Source: Linnemannia hyalina (taxonomy: Eukaryota; Mortierellomycota; Mortierellomycetes; Mortierellales; Mortierellaceae). Taken from it: a stretch of 64,000 nucleotides of DNA. Shown here piece by piece: positions 44,065 to 56,910 of the stretch. Where the stretch lies: the NCBI GenBank assembly GCA_019671135.1, contig JAHRHY010000017.1:930001-994000 (forward strand). Direction: 5' to 3'. The first letter of the stretch is position 1; every line of letters begins with the position of its first letter. A program made the translations under genes and the position numbers. The notes beneath the pieces were generated by a model, which saw only the letters and a program-made list of their open reading frames with translations, did not search any database and was not told the DNA's origin.

Positions 44065-47000
44065 TCACCGTGCTCTAGCGCCTCGGATACCATTAGGGAA
44101 AATCGGCGCCTCATCGTCCCGAGAACTGCTGCTGCTGCTCGCATGCAAGCCTTCTCCTCCACCATCACTACGACGTCGATCATCCATATACCCTCCTCCA
44201 CCCCCTCCTGACGACGACAGCCCACCATTTCCTTGACTGGAACTATATACATGGTGTGATGGGCGGTGTTGGTGCTGCTGCTGCTGTGACTGATGTTGAT
44301 AATGATGTTGCTGATGATGTTGGTGCTGTGGATGGGGAGGTGGTTGCGAGTGCGAGTGAATTCCATGCGAATATCCACCTATGTCTCCGCCCTCATCGCC
44401 ATTAGTATTATAGTCGGTGCGATAATGAGCCCCACCTCCACTCTTGACAGATCCTCCGTTTTGGGGGTCCCGCCGATCATCCGTTGATCGGTGGCGCTGA
44501 TGATGCTGCATCGACTGAGAATGCGACTGAAAAGATGCATGGTGCTGTGAGGACGACGAAGACGACGCTGTTGGAAGGTGATGCGAGTACGATTGGGGAT
44601 AGTGTCCAGAAGAAGGCGAGACTGCCCCTGTCCCCCGAATTTCTTCGCCACTGATCCTGCGAGGGCTGTTGCTGTGGCTCAGATGGACATTGCCACTCAG
44701 GTTCACAGCCGATCCATGGTCGCCTCCCCATCCATGTCCACCGCGATCTCCATTCCCTACTGCGGAGAACGATCCACCGTTCATGTGCCCACTCTCAGAA
44801 GGTGACCATGCCGCAGAGCCGCCTCCATAAGGCGCCAAGGAAGTCAAGTTTGACGACTGCCTGGACATCCCGACAGGACTGGACCGTGACACCAAAGTCG
44901 CCTCTGTTGATCTGTGTCCGCACGAGGGAGGGCGCGAGCTGCTCGAGTAATAGTCTGGGCCTGGGGAATTCGTCGACCGATGGTGAGGGTGGTAGTGCTG
45001 TTGTGAGGTGTGATGAGACGCATGGTGGTGGTGAGGATGGCTCGTCACGTTGTTGTAACCATGATGCAGCGGTGGCGACTTGGTGGCGCTCCGTGAACTG
45101 CGACCAAGGGATCCTTGAGAACTATGATTCTGGAAGTGCTGTGGTGACCGGTGGGCGGGTGCATAGGATTGGTGATTAGACGTGATGAAGGCTCTACTGT
45201 CAGCATGTCCATTCTCGTAGTAAGGCATGGCGGCAACACGACTCAATATGTGATCCCGACGTGTCCTCTGTGTCGCATCATCATAGTCGCTGTGGTGGTC
45301 TCCAGCACTTCTCCGGTCCAGATCGTGAAAGGATGGGACAGGGGTCGGAGAAGATGTCGAGCGCCTGATGACATCGGGTGAGGGCATGGCCGAAGATGAT
45401 CCACGGTCAGAACTACCATTCGAACGAATATCCAGTCGGGCCATCCTCTGCCTGTTCTCATACGACATGTTATTGATGTTTTGGTTATCGAGTGTATCTA
45501 CAACACCACGACATCAACGACATCAAGGGAGGAATTGGTACGGGGGAACGCAGAGGTTAGCGAACCAGAAAACAAAGTAAAAACAGCAATCCATTCTCAA
45601 TACTCTGGTTGAAAAATGCAGCGGATGATGATTATTGTGTTGTTGATGGCTTAAACCGTACCATCGATCTGCCGCCTTTTCCTCGGGTTGAGAAGTGCAT
45701 TCATGAACATCTCTTCACTATTTTCCCACACCGGGGGTGTCCTGGAGGCAGCTGGCGAGACGGTGCGATGAGGGGGCATGGGTTCCGTCTGAACCATCCT
45801 GTTGGAAATCACAGGAGAGCCCTCTGAAGATGCCACTGGCGACCGACTTGCCGATCCAATGAGACTTGGTGCCTCCGGTGCAGTCGGCACAGTCTCATTT
45901 TCCACCGGTGCTGATCGCTCTAGATCCTCCGTCTTGACGGCTGCTGATGGCCCTGGAGTTGCATGCGCCATATTCTGAAGCAAGTTGGCTGCCTCCTGCA
46001 TACTTGAATCGCCATCGGGATCGGTAGCTGTTGAAGCAGACGCTGTTGTGGTTGTGGCGGCCGTTGTCGTGGTTTCCTCGGCGCCCTCATCCTCGCTATC
46101 TGAAATGAGATCAATGACTTCGATCGCTGGTTTGGCTGGCTTGACGGGCGTTAGCGGTGCTGCTGCTGCTGGCGCCTCATCGTCATCGTCGTCGTCATCG
46201 TCGTCGTCATCCTCGTCGATGACAAAGACGCTGTTGTCCGAAGGCGCCGGCTTCTTTTTCGGCGATGGGGCGATAACTTGCCCTGACGTTGACGACGCCG
46301 ACGGTAACTCCCACGATCCATCTGCCTGGACTGTAATGTTCTCCAATGACTCTGGGGTCGAATTAAGCAAATCCTTGAAGTAACTGGTAATTGCAACGTA
46401 CAGTGACACATAAAGGCGAGTTCAGCGTTAGACGGTTGTGTTGGGCCGTAGGGAGCAAATTTCCTGACATGTCAAAGTTGTCTACTCTCCATATCAAAAT
46501 GCTTACCCATCCACGACGATCTCTTCCCACGAGTGCATCATCCTGCTGCAGACCGGGCACGTCCATGTCGGTGTTTGCTCGTTGAGGTTGAAAAAGGTGT
46601 ACGCGTCAAAGCACTGCAAATGTTGGCAATAGGAAGAGCGGATTGGGATTGTAATTCTCTGAAATCCAAGCTATTGTAGGACAAAGGGGAAAAAAGGGCA
46701 TTTATCAGTTTCCTATTTTCCCTTTCAACGTTCAAAGCATGCTGGCTGACCCATTTCCAGTCAATAAAACTTACAGGGCACTTCAAAGAAATTGTACTTG
46801 ACGTGGCCATAATGTCGTCGTCCTTGTTCCTATCCTCGACTGTGAAAGGGTGTTCCCATTAGTACATCCTGGTCCACGTTACTTTGAACATACACCATTG
46901 GTATTCCTAGCGACAAATCGGCATTGGTCACGTACGAATTCGGAGCATCTGTTCCTTGCTCAAGAACTTTCCGCGCTCGATTTCCGCCACGATAGCGGTG

Positions 47001-49175
47001 ACTGATGACTTCTTGACCAAGTTCACTGACGCATAATAACGCTATTAAAGACACGCGATTAAGAATCCCAAGAATTTGTTAGATCATGAAGGTCGGATGT
47101 AATATCAAGCCGTCGACATGTCCCAGAAAAATTATCATCCCGTCCCCCGTCCCGTACCTTTGGCGAGTTGGCATATATGAACTCCACTTTGTTGTATTCA
47201 GCTGGGTCCAATCGACAGAGTCTGGTGATGTTGGCAGGCGACACTGTACCAGGTTTGTTCTTCATTCCTCGAAGATTCTAAAAAGGTTCACACCAATGAG
47301 CATTGTTTAAGGATCATTAGTCTCCGCACTCTACAATGATCATATCCAAAAATCGTTCCAGAGTTGTCCCTGACCGACTACTTACTGCCTCCAGAACGCG
47401 CCCACTGATTTTGATCTCACACACATGTGGGAACTCCATCAATGCTGGTGGGTTTGTTGCTCCTTCCGCCGATGTACAAAACACCATAATCTGGTAATCG
47501 GGCTCCCTATGGTTTCCATGGATACAGAGGTCAAAGCGGATTAGCATATCAAGGCTTCCATGAGCGAGGACATTTCTGCTGCGAGTCCTTGTATGTCATC
47601 CTGGCAATGTTCTCCTTACCTCTTCAACTGGACCGAAAGCATAGGTGCAACTGTAAACGGCAAGGTCACAGACATTGTCCGCTGCTCCTTGGCCTCTGTT
47701 AATAAGAAAGGTCCCATCCAGATCCAAATCGCAAGTAGCAGAAAATAAAAAAGTGAGGAGGACGACTGGTTAGTTATTCATTCTCCTTAGATTGTACGTT
47801 TTCTTCTTCACCCCTTGAATTACGCAACCTCTCTCTCTTTCGCAGAAATAATAAAAGCACCACGTCCAAAAGACTGTGAATACAGTCGCCATAGCCGAAG
47901 TTCCTATCCCGCAATATAAGCGGTGTCCCGCAACATAAACGGTGTCCCCTCTCTTCCACGTTCGGAATCGCCCACTCTCCTACTTTTCTTTCGCAGAAAT
48001 GGTTCCAGGATTCTTTACCTATGCAGAGCCGTGCCGGAGACAAGACCTGAACATCCTTGTAGAAGGGACTGGATTTGAAAACGATCTTGTTCTCCGGAAG
48101 TCCCGAGCGTGCCATGGTCATGTAATGTGGCACTGGTGGACGAACCCCAATATGGCTCTGTTGTACTGGGGCCGCAGCCGGTTTGGATGTCATCATGTTG
48201 CCCGAGTGTATCCTGAATCCACTGCTGCTACTGCTACTGCTGCTGTTGCCGTGAGGGTGTTGAAGTGCTACTGAAGGTGTTGAAATTGTTGACACTTCCC
48301 TACAGAATGAAGTGGTACAATTAGCATGTTAGATACCCGGAAAGGCATTTACAATACATTGGAGAACCCTTCTATGCATGAACCACACATGCAGCAATAA
48401 AATAAGGGGCCCACCAAGAAAGAAAAAAACGACAGGCTAAACAGCAAAAGCGGAAAAACAAACAACCATGTTTCTAAACCAAAAAGAAGGTCCTTACCCT
48501 TGGTTAAAGGCAGCGATGCAGTGTCGAATCTGACGGATGGCGACTTGGTCTCCTAGCTGATGGTGGTGCGTGACGAATGCATTGAGCCGCTGGATCAGTT
48601 CCGACTTATTGCCACCGAGTTTGAGCTGCGGACTGGGGCGAACGTTGTCATTCAGGCTTTTGATAAGCAGCTTCAGCTGAGTGACGAGAAGGGAGGGAAT
48701 GATACGCCCAGTGATGGTCTATTGTATCCAGAGAGATAGGTTGATGGCACGCACAAAAGTGGGGTTCGAAGAAGAAAACGAAGGGTGAGAAAGCGAGAAA
48801 AGAGCCAAAAAGAAGAGTGGTTTTTGAAGAAAGAGCAGATCCAGTTCCTGGTTGTCATGAGCCCTTCCCTCCTCACTCCTCCTTTGTTCATGGTGTTCTA
48901 ACATCCCGTATGTATAGTTGTGTCCCTGCGGTGCCCATCCACTTCCGGTGTATGTGTTTTTCCTTTACAAGGCGTCCCTTTCTTCCATTCTGTCTCCTGG
49001 GAAAAATGCGCGGACAGGCCAAGGTAAGTCAGTCGATCGAGATGAATTCCTTGCTCCTCCTGGTATTTGGGCTGTTGTTGGATTGTTCCTTGGGAAGGTG
49101 GGAGAGATGAGTTAAGCTGTTGACGATTGTTGGATGTCGCGTGTGCAGCAGGTTCCTTACCGAGAGATCCTCCAT
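44065..49175 (-). CDS. PIAS/Siz-type SUMO E3 ligase with long His/Ser/Gln tail
   Basis: Eleven exons (49175-49161, 48718-48498, 48299-48019, 47695-47620, 47506-47386, 47277-47158, 47041-46936, 46839-46775, 46658-46507, 46383-45662, 45497-44065) give 1103 aa with all phases matching. Order: SAP domain (LKLGGNKSELIQRLNAF); PINIT region (FKSSPFYK ... FPHVCEIKISGRVLEA, NLRGMKNKPGTVSPANIT); DDDIMATSSTISLKCP; SP-RING with C346, H348, C351, C369, C372 (YCQHLQCFD ... WTCPVC); SUMO-interacting motif EVIDLISDSEDE; then about 475 residues rich in His, Ser, Gly and Gln. It should transfer SUMO from Ubc9 to nuclear targets. The last exon could be mistaken for a separate gene, but DG|GTACGG at 45662 joins it in frame and it lacks its own promoter. 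The first coding exon is only 15 nt and is the least certain. Confidence 0.88.
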
Positions 49176-49789
49176 GAGACTCTGTGTGAGGGGGTGTTGA
49201 TGAGTCTGTGGTGCGAGTGTTGTAGAAGGAGCAGTTGGTTTGTTGGAGTCGGACGAGAGTCAATCAATAAAGGAGAGGAGACGAGTGCGCTGACCGAGTG
49301 TTGTATGTTGTTGTTGGTTGATAAAAAGAACTCTCCAGAGGCTGGCTGTCTCCTGGCTGGCTGAATGACTGGCTGGACTGACTGTCGGCGTGTGGGTTGC
49401 ACTTGTTTTCTTGGTTTTTGTCGAATAAGAGAGAAAATAAATAAAAAGGGCGAGTGGGTGAAGATAAGAAGAAAAAACAACAGGGCAAACAAAGGGAGGC
49501 GCGCAAAAAGGAAAAAATTCGACCGTCCCCCCTCTCTCATTCTCCTATGCCAAGAGGGAACACACCTTGGCACAACACTGCCTAAAACCTGTATGTATCT
49601 ACTACCACCACCGTCAATCGACTGCTTCGCTGGCCACTCTCCCTCGATGGATACTCTCACCAAGGACACAAGCTGTCAGGCACCACCAAAAAAACAACCC
49701 CGAGACCACCTACTTTTTCTTTGGGCTCACGCACGGCACCTCCAGACATTTTTTTTCTTGGTGCTTGTGTGACCTTCGTGCAAGCAGGA

Positions 49790-49820
<31 letters not shown>

Positions 49821-50018
49821 GAACAAGAATACAGCTCGTCTCTTATTTTTCTCAGCCCCCGTTCACCCTTCATGCAAATCCCAGCTCCCTTTGCATGATA
49901 GCTCAAAATTCACGGAGCATGAATAGCTATAGCAAAAGAAGGGGGTTGTGAAGTTTTTGTTTTGTTGTTGTCTCTATTTGTTTGTTCAACATTTAGTATA
50001 TCTTGTCGTTCTCGTAAC
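49176..50018. other. intergenic with poly-A tract
   Basis: C/T leader material for the PIAS gene on the minus strand, then a run of about 27 A (49789-49815), then the 3' flank of Bud22. No gene is recognised. Confidence 0.55.
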
Positions 50019-52368
50019 CTAGTCGCTATCATCAAACGTAATCTTGTTGCTCTTGGCACCCGAGAGAGCAGCAGCCATGGCCGCCTTCTCAGTCTGCTTG
50101 GCAATCCACGAAGGATGCAACGTAGGATCGTTAAGATCGGGTCCAGCGGGCACAGGCTTCGCTCTAGGCTTAGGTTGTTGGACAATGCTTGCCGATCCAT
50201 CACCTGCACCGATGGTACGACGGTTGGGCAGCCTCTGCGCATTGGCCGTCGATGCGTCCCTATGGGCATTGAATTTCTCTTGCTTGGCCTTGCGTGCTGC
50301 CTTCTTCTCAGCACGGATCTTGGCTTCTTCCTCGGCCTTCTTGACATGGTTCGCTTCCTTGCCGTACTTGCGCTCCGCTTTGCTGTGAAAGAGGGGGAAA
50401 AAAAACATGGGATATTAGATATGAGATATTGGACATGGGATATGACAGGTAAGAGTCACGAGACAAAGCCAAAAAGCGGATATAGACATTTTGAGTTAGA
50501 AACCAATAGAGAACTAATGCACATCGATCGTGGACATAGATAGAAACGATCTCAAAACTTACGCGCGGCGGGCTTGCTGGCCAGGACGGTTCTTCTTGAC
50601 TTTACCATAGATCTCATCAAACTTGTCGTCGACCCAATCGTTCTTGTCCTTCTTGCCCTTCTTATCCTTCTTATCCTTCTTGCCGCCCTCGTTCAACGAT
50701 CCAATAAACATCGATGCCACTGACGACGACGATCCTGCAGATGACTTGCCACCCATGGGCAGGGGAAGTCCGTCCGAGTCATATCCGTCATCTTCCCGCT
50801 CAGAGTCGCTGATATCTGACAGGTCCACGCCGTCCATCTCCACATCCTCGTCATCCTCGCTTTCCTCGCTCTCCTCGTTATCGCTCTCTGCCTTCTTGGT
50901 ATCGTTTTGTGTCTTCCCCTTCTTGTTCTAATCATCATCAACAACCAAAAACACCTAGCGTTAGAAAATGCACTGTGCATAAACACGAATTTGATCCGCT
51001 GAATCCAATACATTAAGCCCATGGTCCCCATTATTACCTTGGGCTCATCCTGATCATCGCCTCCCTTCCGCTTCTTGTTCTTCTCTTCATTAGCCTTCTT
51101 GCCTGTAATGATATTCTCCAACTCATCCCATAGCTTCGACATGTGCTCCTTGACCGTCTTTGTGTTTGTCAAACGCGCTTCAATGATCTGAATCGTTGCG
51201 GCATCCTCCTGTGATCCAGAAGCAGCTGCAGTCTCCTTCTTGGTTGTGTATGGTGCCATAAGAGTATGTGATCCGAGAATAGGGTGCTTAGCCAACTTTG
51301 TCACAAACGCATGCTCCGATAATGAGTCCATGTCCATTTTCTAGAGTTTGAGAATCATTTCCAATGTTAATAACATTTCCAATGATGTATATCATTTGCA
51401 CATTCCATTGACGCGCGCGCCAGACAGGAGACGTCTCGAAAACGTACCTTGACCAACTCCATCTCGTTCTCAAACTTGGTGACATCCTCCTGGGTCAAAT
51501 CCTGCTTCGTCTTGTGTACTGGCTTATCATCCTCCTTTGCTTCGCCCTTGTTCTCCTTCTCTCTAGAAGGACCAAAATCAATTCGTAGGAGAAATGAGTA
51601 GTCAGTACATTGGCTCGCATTCGTTCGTAATTTTTTTTCTTTGCAACAATGTAACGCTAGCGCCGCGATTTCCTGTAATGATATTTTAGAACTTACTCGA
51701 CAGCCTTCCGAGCCTCACGGAGTCGCTTAACAAGCCTCTGAGTCTCAAACGCCTTGGCCTTCACAAACGCCTTCCTGATCTCCTTCTTCGCATGATACTA
51801 TCTCATACAAACAAACAAACAAAAACGCAAAAAAAAAAATGTGTTTCGTTAGTCAACTTTTTTCAGTTAACCGCAATATCCCATAGTACATCCATGAGCA
51901 AGAAAAGAAAGGGAGGTGGAGGGGGGGGGGGCGACCTTACAATCTTCTGGCTAATCTTCTGCTCCTTCAACTTCAAAAGCTTCTGAGCAGCTTGACTCAA
52001 CGCCGCTGACTCCTGCTCCTGTTCCTGTCCTTCTTCTACTGCCTCAGATGTAGATGTAGATGCGGTACCATGTTCCTTTTTCCGCTCGGCCTCAACAATC
52101 TTTTTGACCTTCCTCGAAGTCGACTCTCCGACCTGGGCCTGAAGCTTGATAATCTCCCATCCCAGGTTGTCCTTCTTCTTGCCGCCCTTGTGTTCTCCCT
52201 TCTATTTTGTTGGACAAAAAAAAAAAAAAAAAAAAAGTAGCCAAAGTGAGAGGGGAAGAAGAGATGAGTTTTTGAACCGTTTTAGAATGGGGGGCGTTGT
52301 TTTCTGGTCAGGCATGGTTTCGTTGTTGTATGAGAGCGTCGTTTGAGTAGTGCGGCATGGGTTACCAT
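50019..52368 (-). CDS. BUD22: Bud22-like ribosome biogenesis factor
   Basis: Nucleolar factor of the small-subunit processome, needed for 18S rRNA processing. Clear exons are 52201-51941, 51797-51697, 51562-51448, 51340-51038, 50927-50563 and 50382-50019 (502 codons). Conserved blocks: NLGWEIIKLQ, ISQKIYHAKKEIRKAFVKAKAFETQRLVKRLR split over an exon junction, FENEMELVK, a Lys/Asp/Glu/Ser-rich middle, AERKYGKEANHVKK, LHPSWIAK and the C-terminal KITFDDSD, the Bud22 hallmark. The start is unresolved: the 52201 exon opens in phase 0 with KGEHKGG and has no Met. The nearest fitting donor is CATCATG|GTAACC, where the ATG at 52368-52366 would be the whole first coding exon (503 aa in total). A 22-nt T tract directly precedes the acceptor of that intron. 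Confidence 0.87.
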
Positions 52369-52760
52369 GATGTAGTTGTGTGAGTGTGATGGTAATGGAC
52401 CGTGCAAGAGTAAAGCTGCTTCGAAGCTTCAAAAAAAAAGAAAAAGGGGAGGCCACGAAAACAACAACAAAAGTGACTGTTTCTGTCTAACCGCTTCAAA
52501 AAACTTTGCCCTTTGGCAACCGTAGAAAAAAGTAAGGTCAAGGCACCGTTCGTCAAGTGTCCAAGTGTACGAGCGACACGCATTCAAAACTATGCATGCA
52601 CACAAAGATATCAGAGTGGGACAGAAGGATAAAAAAAGGTGATTTTTTATTACGGAGATCGTCCATACTCCATGAGTGTATCGTAACATCCTCCGTTGAT
52701 GCACCATATGCGTGTATACTGAGTAATTGAAAATACGTCTCCTGCACGCCGTCGTCGCCC
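52369..52760. other. short intergenic spacer
   Basis: Upstream region of Bud22 and 3' flank of the PDAP1-like gene, both on the minus strand. Nothing coding is seen. Confidence 0.55.
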
Positions 52761-53975
52761 TTAGCGCTTGCGGGACTCAGCCTTGGCCGCAGCAGCCTCA
52801 TCTCTTGCTATATTCGATGAATGCAAAGCAAAGAGAGAAGGAAAAACAATAGCGTCATGTCAGCGCAAAGAACGAAAATGACCGAACCAGCAGCCCGCAG
52901 TAATTTTTTGTAATCATTGAACAAATTAAGATTTCAGTCGAAAAGCAGCAGGACAACAAGCGCTCACCTTGGGCTTCGGCCAAACGCTGGGCAGCAGCCT
53001 CCTCACGCTTCTGACGGATAACGGCCAAACGTGCCATATCGGACTTGGCCTGATCAGTCTTGCCCTCCTGGTGCAACTTCCAGTACTTTTGCTTCGCAGC
53101 CTCCTTCTCAGCAGCCTCCCTAGTGATATATTCAATCATTTTCGTAAAAACCACACGGAGATGGAGAATGGGTCAGTAAAAAGAAAGAGTGCTGGTGATC
53201 AAACAGAAAGCACATTCAGCAGAAGCGTGGTTTTCTTCCTATTGTTCGCCCTCCTTCCTTCTTCGTTTCTAATGGCGTGTGGTTTTGAAGTAAAAGTGGT
53301 TGCTATTACCTTTCCTTGCGAGACATCTCAATAGGGGTGGTGAGGTCCGAAGCCTTCATGACCCTGTTTCCAGAAGCACGGTTGGGGTTGGAGATATCGC
53401 TGGCGGGAGCAGCAGTGGGGGCGGGCTTCCTCTTCTATGGTACGAGAAAAAACGTCAACAGGACCAGTGGTGAGTATATCGGTTGTGTCACGATCCTCCT
53501 TTGTCCGATCCAGTTCCTTCAAACGATAGCAAGCAAGAAACAAGGTGTCCATGGTCATAAGGGGACGAAGAGCAACAAAAAGGAAGACAACCCAACTTAC
53601 GGCGACGATATCCTCCTCCTCAGAAGACTCCTCTTCGGAGTCGCTGGCCTCAGACGATTCCTCAGCAGACGACGACTCATCCCCGGACTCCTTTCTGTCA
53701 CGGTACTATCCACAATAACAAGGTCAAGAAAACAAAGATGGAAATGAGCGATTAGTTTGCTTGGCCTTTGTTTTGCTTTGTGGTTGTTGTTGCCATCAGA
53801 TCCGCATGGCCACGTTTTGTTTTCGGTCCTCTTCTTTTTCCGTGAGCTAATTGCAGGAAGGTGAGAGAAGAAGAAAGAGAACACATACGGCGTTGTTGGT
53901 GTGGACGGCTTCGATGCGACGAGAGAAGGTTCTGCCACCTCCGCGCTGGGGCTTCTTGAATTTTCCTCCGGCCAT
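52761..53975 (-). CDS. PDAP1/HASPP28-like acid-stable phosphoprotein
   Basis: Five exons (53975-53889, 53705-53601, 53434-53310, 53119-52968, 52807-52761) give 171 aa, close to the 181 aa of human PDAP1. The N-terminus is basic and Gly-rich ([13 protein letters not shown]). An acidic Ser block with likely CK2 sites follows ([21 protein letters not shown]). The family core is [60 protein letters not shown]. The C-terminus is Ala/Lys-rich and ends in SRKR. The yeast and animal relatives bind mRNA or the translation machinery; the exact role is not settled. Every exon phase fits, and the start is the first ATG of the conserved N-terminus. Confidence 0.92.
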
Positions 53976-54176
53976 TGTAATTGGTTGATGTGATGTGAGA
54001 GTTGAAGGAAGGTTGATGAGAAAAAGAAGAAAAGAAAAAAGAAGCGTGCGGTCTGTTTGTCTTGGAGGGAAATTTATCTCCGTCGTTCGTGTGGTCACAC
54101 ATCACTTCCAGGGAAAAATATACGTTTTATTACAAGTACGCTCCAAACCAATTCCCTTGCACTGCACTGGCAGTCA
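53976..54176. other. short spacer
   Basis: Leader of the PDAP1-like gene (C/T-rich on the minus strand) and 3' end of SLY1. No feature seen. Confidence 0.5.
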
Positions 54177-56910
54177 TTATTGCTCCTTGCCAAGTGCAGA
54201 GAGCTGCTGGAGGAACTCCTTGGGGTTTAGCACCTCTGTCGATCCATATGTAATCTTCTTCTTGATCGTCTGTCTCTGCGCATACTCGTTCAGGTTCTGG
54301 TACTCCACATAGTTGCCTCCTCCCACAACAAACACAATAGCCTCCTGGAAGGGCGTCCGCGTGCGTGGCATCTTGGCATTCGACGCCCGGTTGACCTTGG
54401 GATCAAAATACAAAAAGTCCTCGTTCGTCTCGTTCGCCCCTCCACCTGGCTCCATAATCGACTCGATAATCCTCGTCATCGGCAAGTCCTTCTTTGTTGG
54501 CAAAAAGTTCTTTACTCCCGCCAACAAGTTCTCAAACCCTCCTCCCAATCCACCCGATCCCAAGTGATCCGACAGCTATGAGGTCATCAATTGAATAAGT
54601 TGTTAGTCGATCGATTCGGCTCCAATGACACACCACTGGCCAATTTGACACCACACAAAGCAGGTATAAATTGTACCTTGTTTCCGATGTTACCGAGGCG
54701 GTTGAGGAGATAATCGGGGCGACCAAAGCTCTGGGGAGGCTGCTGGGTCATGTTGGTCATACGAGTGTAGGCACGGACACTCTTGACATATCGGAGAGGG
54801 GCAAGATCACAGCCCGCCTTCACCAATGCATCCTCATACTCCTGCATCACGTCGCTAGAGATATCCTCCTGAACCGAGAGGTAGTAAATCAAGAAGAGAC
54901 GCATCTTGTCATCAGCCACCTTCTTCTCTGGATCATTGATAGCCTCCAGGATGTTAGCCTTTGTCTGCTTGGTGATTGATTCTTCCATCTGGAAGAGGGT
55001 ATCCAGTTGTCTGTCCTTGATTCCCTGCAGCAGTCCAGTGGCAATGTTCATGTGCATGTCCAATGTTGCCTTTCTTGCAGTGAGCTCGGGTAGAGCTGTG
55101 ATCGCCGTCTTCAAATGCTTTGCGCCCGACGAGAAGTCACTAATGATAGAAAAAGGGCGACGTTAGGACGAAGTCATATTTAACAACATTGTCTCGATCT
55201 GGAGACAACGATCCTGAGATACTTACAGCTGGCTGACATCGTCTAAACTACTGACGCCGCTCATCTGGGAGATCTGTGCGGCGTCCTTCTTGTACTTTGT
55301 CAACTCGCTGTCAATCTCCTCTGCGACTTGAGGGAAAGGAGCCGAGGCGTTCTTGTTCCAGAAAAAGTCCTTGGCCTCAATATCGTATTTCTTCTTGACC
55401 TGACGTCCATTCTCCTCCGTCTATTAGGTGCAAATTTGTAAATAGTAGGGTATTATGTGTTAGTTCCATGCGCAACAAATAATTATGACATCGCCAACCC
55501 GTCCTAATAAAACGAGGAACTCCTTGAAATCCCACAAATTACCTGGACGACAATCTCGTTCAACTTCATGTCCATGACATCGTGAACGAGGGCCTGATAG
55601 GTCCAAGAGTGACTGAGAATAGGGACCAGATCCATGTTGCGGTCCATAATGACAAGAACAGGTCGCTGAAAGTTCATGGTGTTGGAATCCGAAAAGAGAT
55701 TGTTCCTGCTGTTCATGACATGATCCCTCAAGCGGCTATCCAGCTTCTTGGCCAACATCTCCGCTGCTCCACTCCGAGGGCACCGAATAATTGGAATAAC
55801 GCCTAGATCAAGTTGTAAATAGGTTGTGTACGAAGTTAATTCCCTGTTTCAGGGTCATATGAACGCGTCCCATGGAAGTAAAAAAAACAGATGTGGCGTA
55901 CCCATGGTGGCAAGGACGGAAAAAAGGGAGCTGGCTGCCTTGTCGATTGACGCCTCGATTGCAGTCTCAGGGGCGGTGGGGTCGTGAAGAGCCAGGTATG
56001 ACTGGCGATCGTTGAGCGAGAACATGTTGGGTTCCGAGCAGGTAAAGTTCAAGTATTGATCGTAGACCTGCTGGATCTGTGACGAGCTTCCGCTGGGGAT
56101 CGTCGAAGCGGCCAGTTCCTCCATGAGCGGTCGTGGTATTACTGAAGAAAAGTTGATGTAGTAAGAGTCGTACAAGTGGTTCGAAAGATCCTATGATAGG
56201 GATGAGTCCAGTGTGGGTTGTGCATGTTAAGATGTTAGGTTCATCGCTCTCCTTGGTGTTCAAGATGCAAATTATCAACTTCCTGAAGGGTCGTATTGGC
56301 TTGGAGCGAGTGGGCAGGCACTCACCTCGCTGATCCTGCGAATGTTGTCGGAAGTTGGCTCCACAAAGTAGATAGCAGGTACGTCTGGAATGGGCTGTCG
56401 CTCGTTCTTCAGAAGCCTAGTAACATACGCACAGTAAACTATCATCAGGGCAAAGTATAATGTCTCGTTTGTCGCAACCGAGGATGTCATATTGCCAACA
56501 AGAGAGAACGCTTGGGATAGAGGGGACGTACATGTGGACGGTGACGCCGTTTTCACGAAGGTCATTGACGCGCAGGACAGAAGAGATGACATCCCGACCG
56601 AACGTGTCAAAGATCAGCACCTTCCACTCTGCATTGGAAGCCATGGGAATGACTTGGTCGGCAGAGACAGGCTCTGGCTTTTGGTTGAGGTTGAGCATGG
56701 CAGCGATGGCAGCTAGAAGGGTTCAAGATGACATTGTATGAGACAGGACGCGGGATGATGAGTGGGTGCATGTGTGAGTTGTGTGTGAGTGAGCAAGAAC
56801 CAAGACTGCTGAAGGCGGTTGTATGCTATGCTTGTCGGAAGTAGAGCAAAAAGAGAGTGTTTACCGATTTGCTGCTCCCGCAAGGAAGGGTCCCTTGGTG
56901 TTTGCGCCAT
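54177..56910 (-). CDS. SLY1: Sly1 (Sec1/Munc18 family)
   Basis: Sec1/Munc18 protein that binds the Sed5/syntaxin-5 SNARE and drives ER-Golgi membrane fusion. Eight exons (56910-56865, 56712-56532, 56416-56326, 56190-55902, 55802-55543, 55420-55227, 55139-54677, 54575-54177) give 640 aa, matching yeast (666) and human (642). Motifs in order: [96 protein letters not shown], and in domain 3b [21 protein letters not shown]. All junctions keep frame. The gene diverges from the coiled-coil membrane protein gene at 58.5 kb. Confidence 0.97.

Noticed and set aside
44065..45468. Separate His/Ser-rich gene starting at MSYENRQ
   Set aside because: The frame is open upstream to an acceptor at 45498, and the PIAS exon ends in a matching-phase donor, so it is better read as the last PIAS exon.
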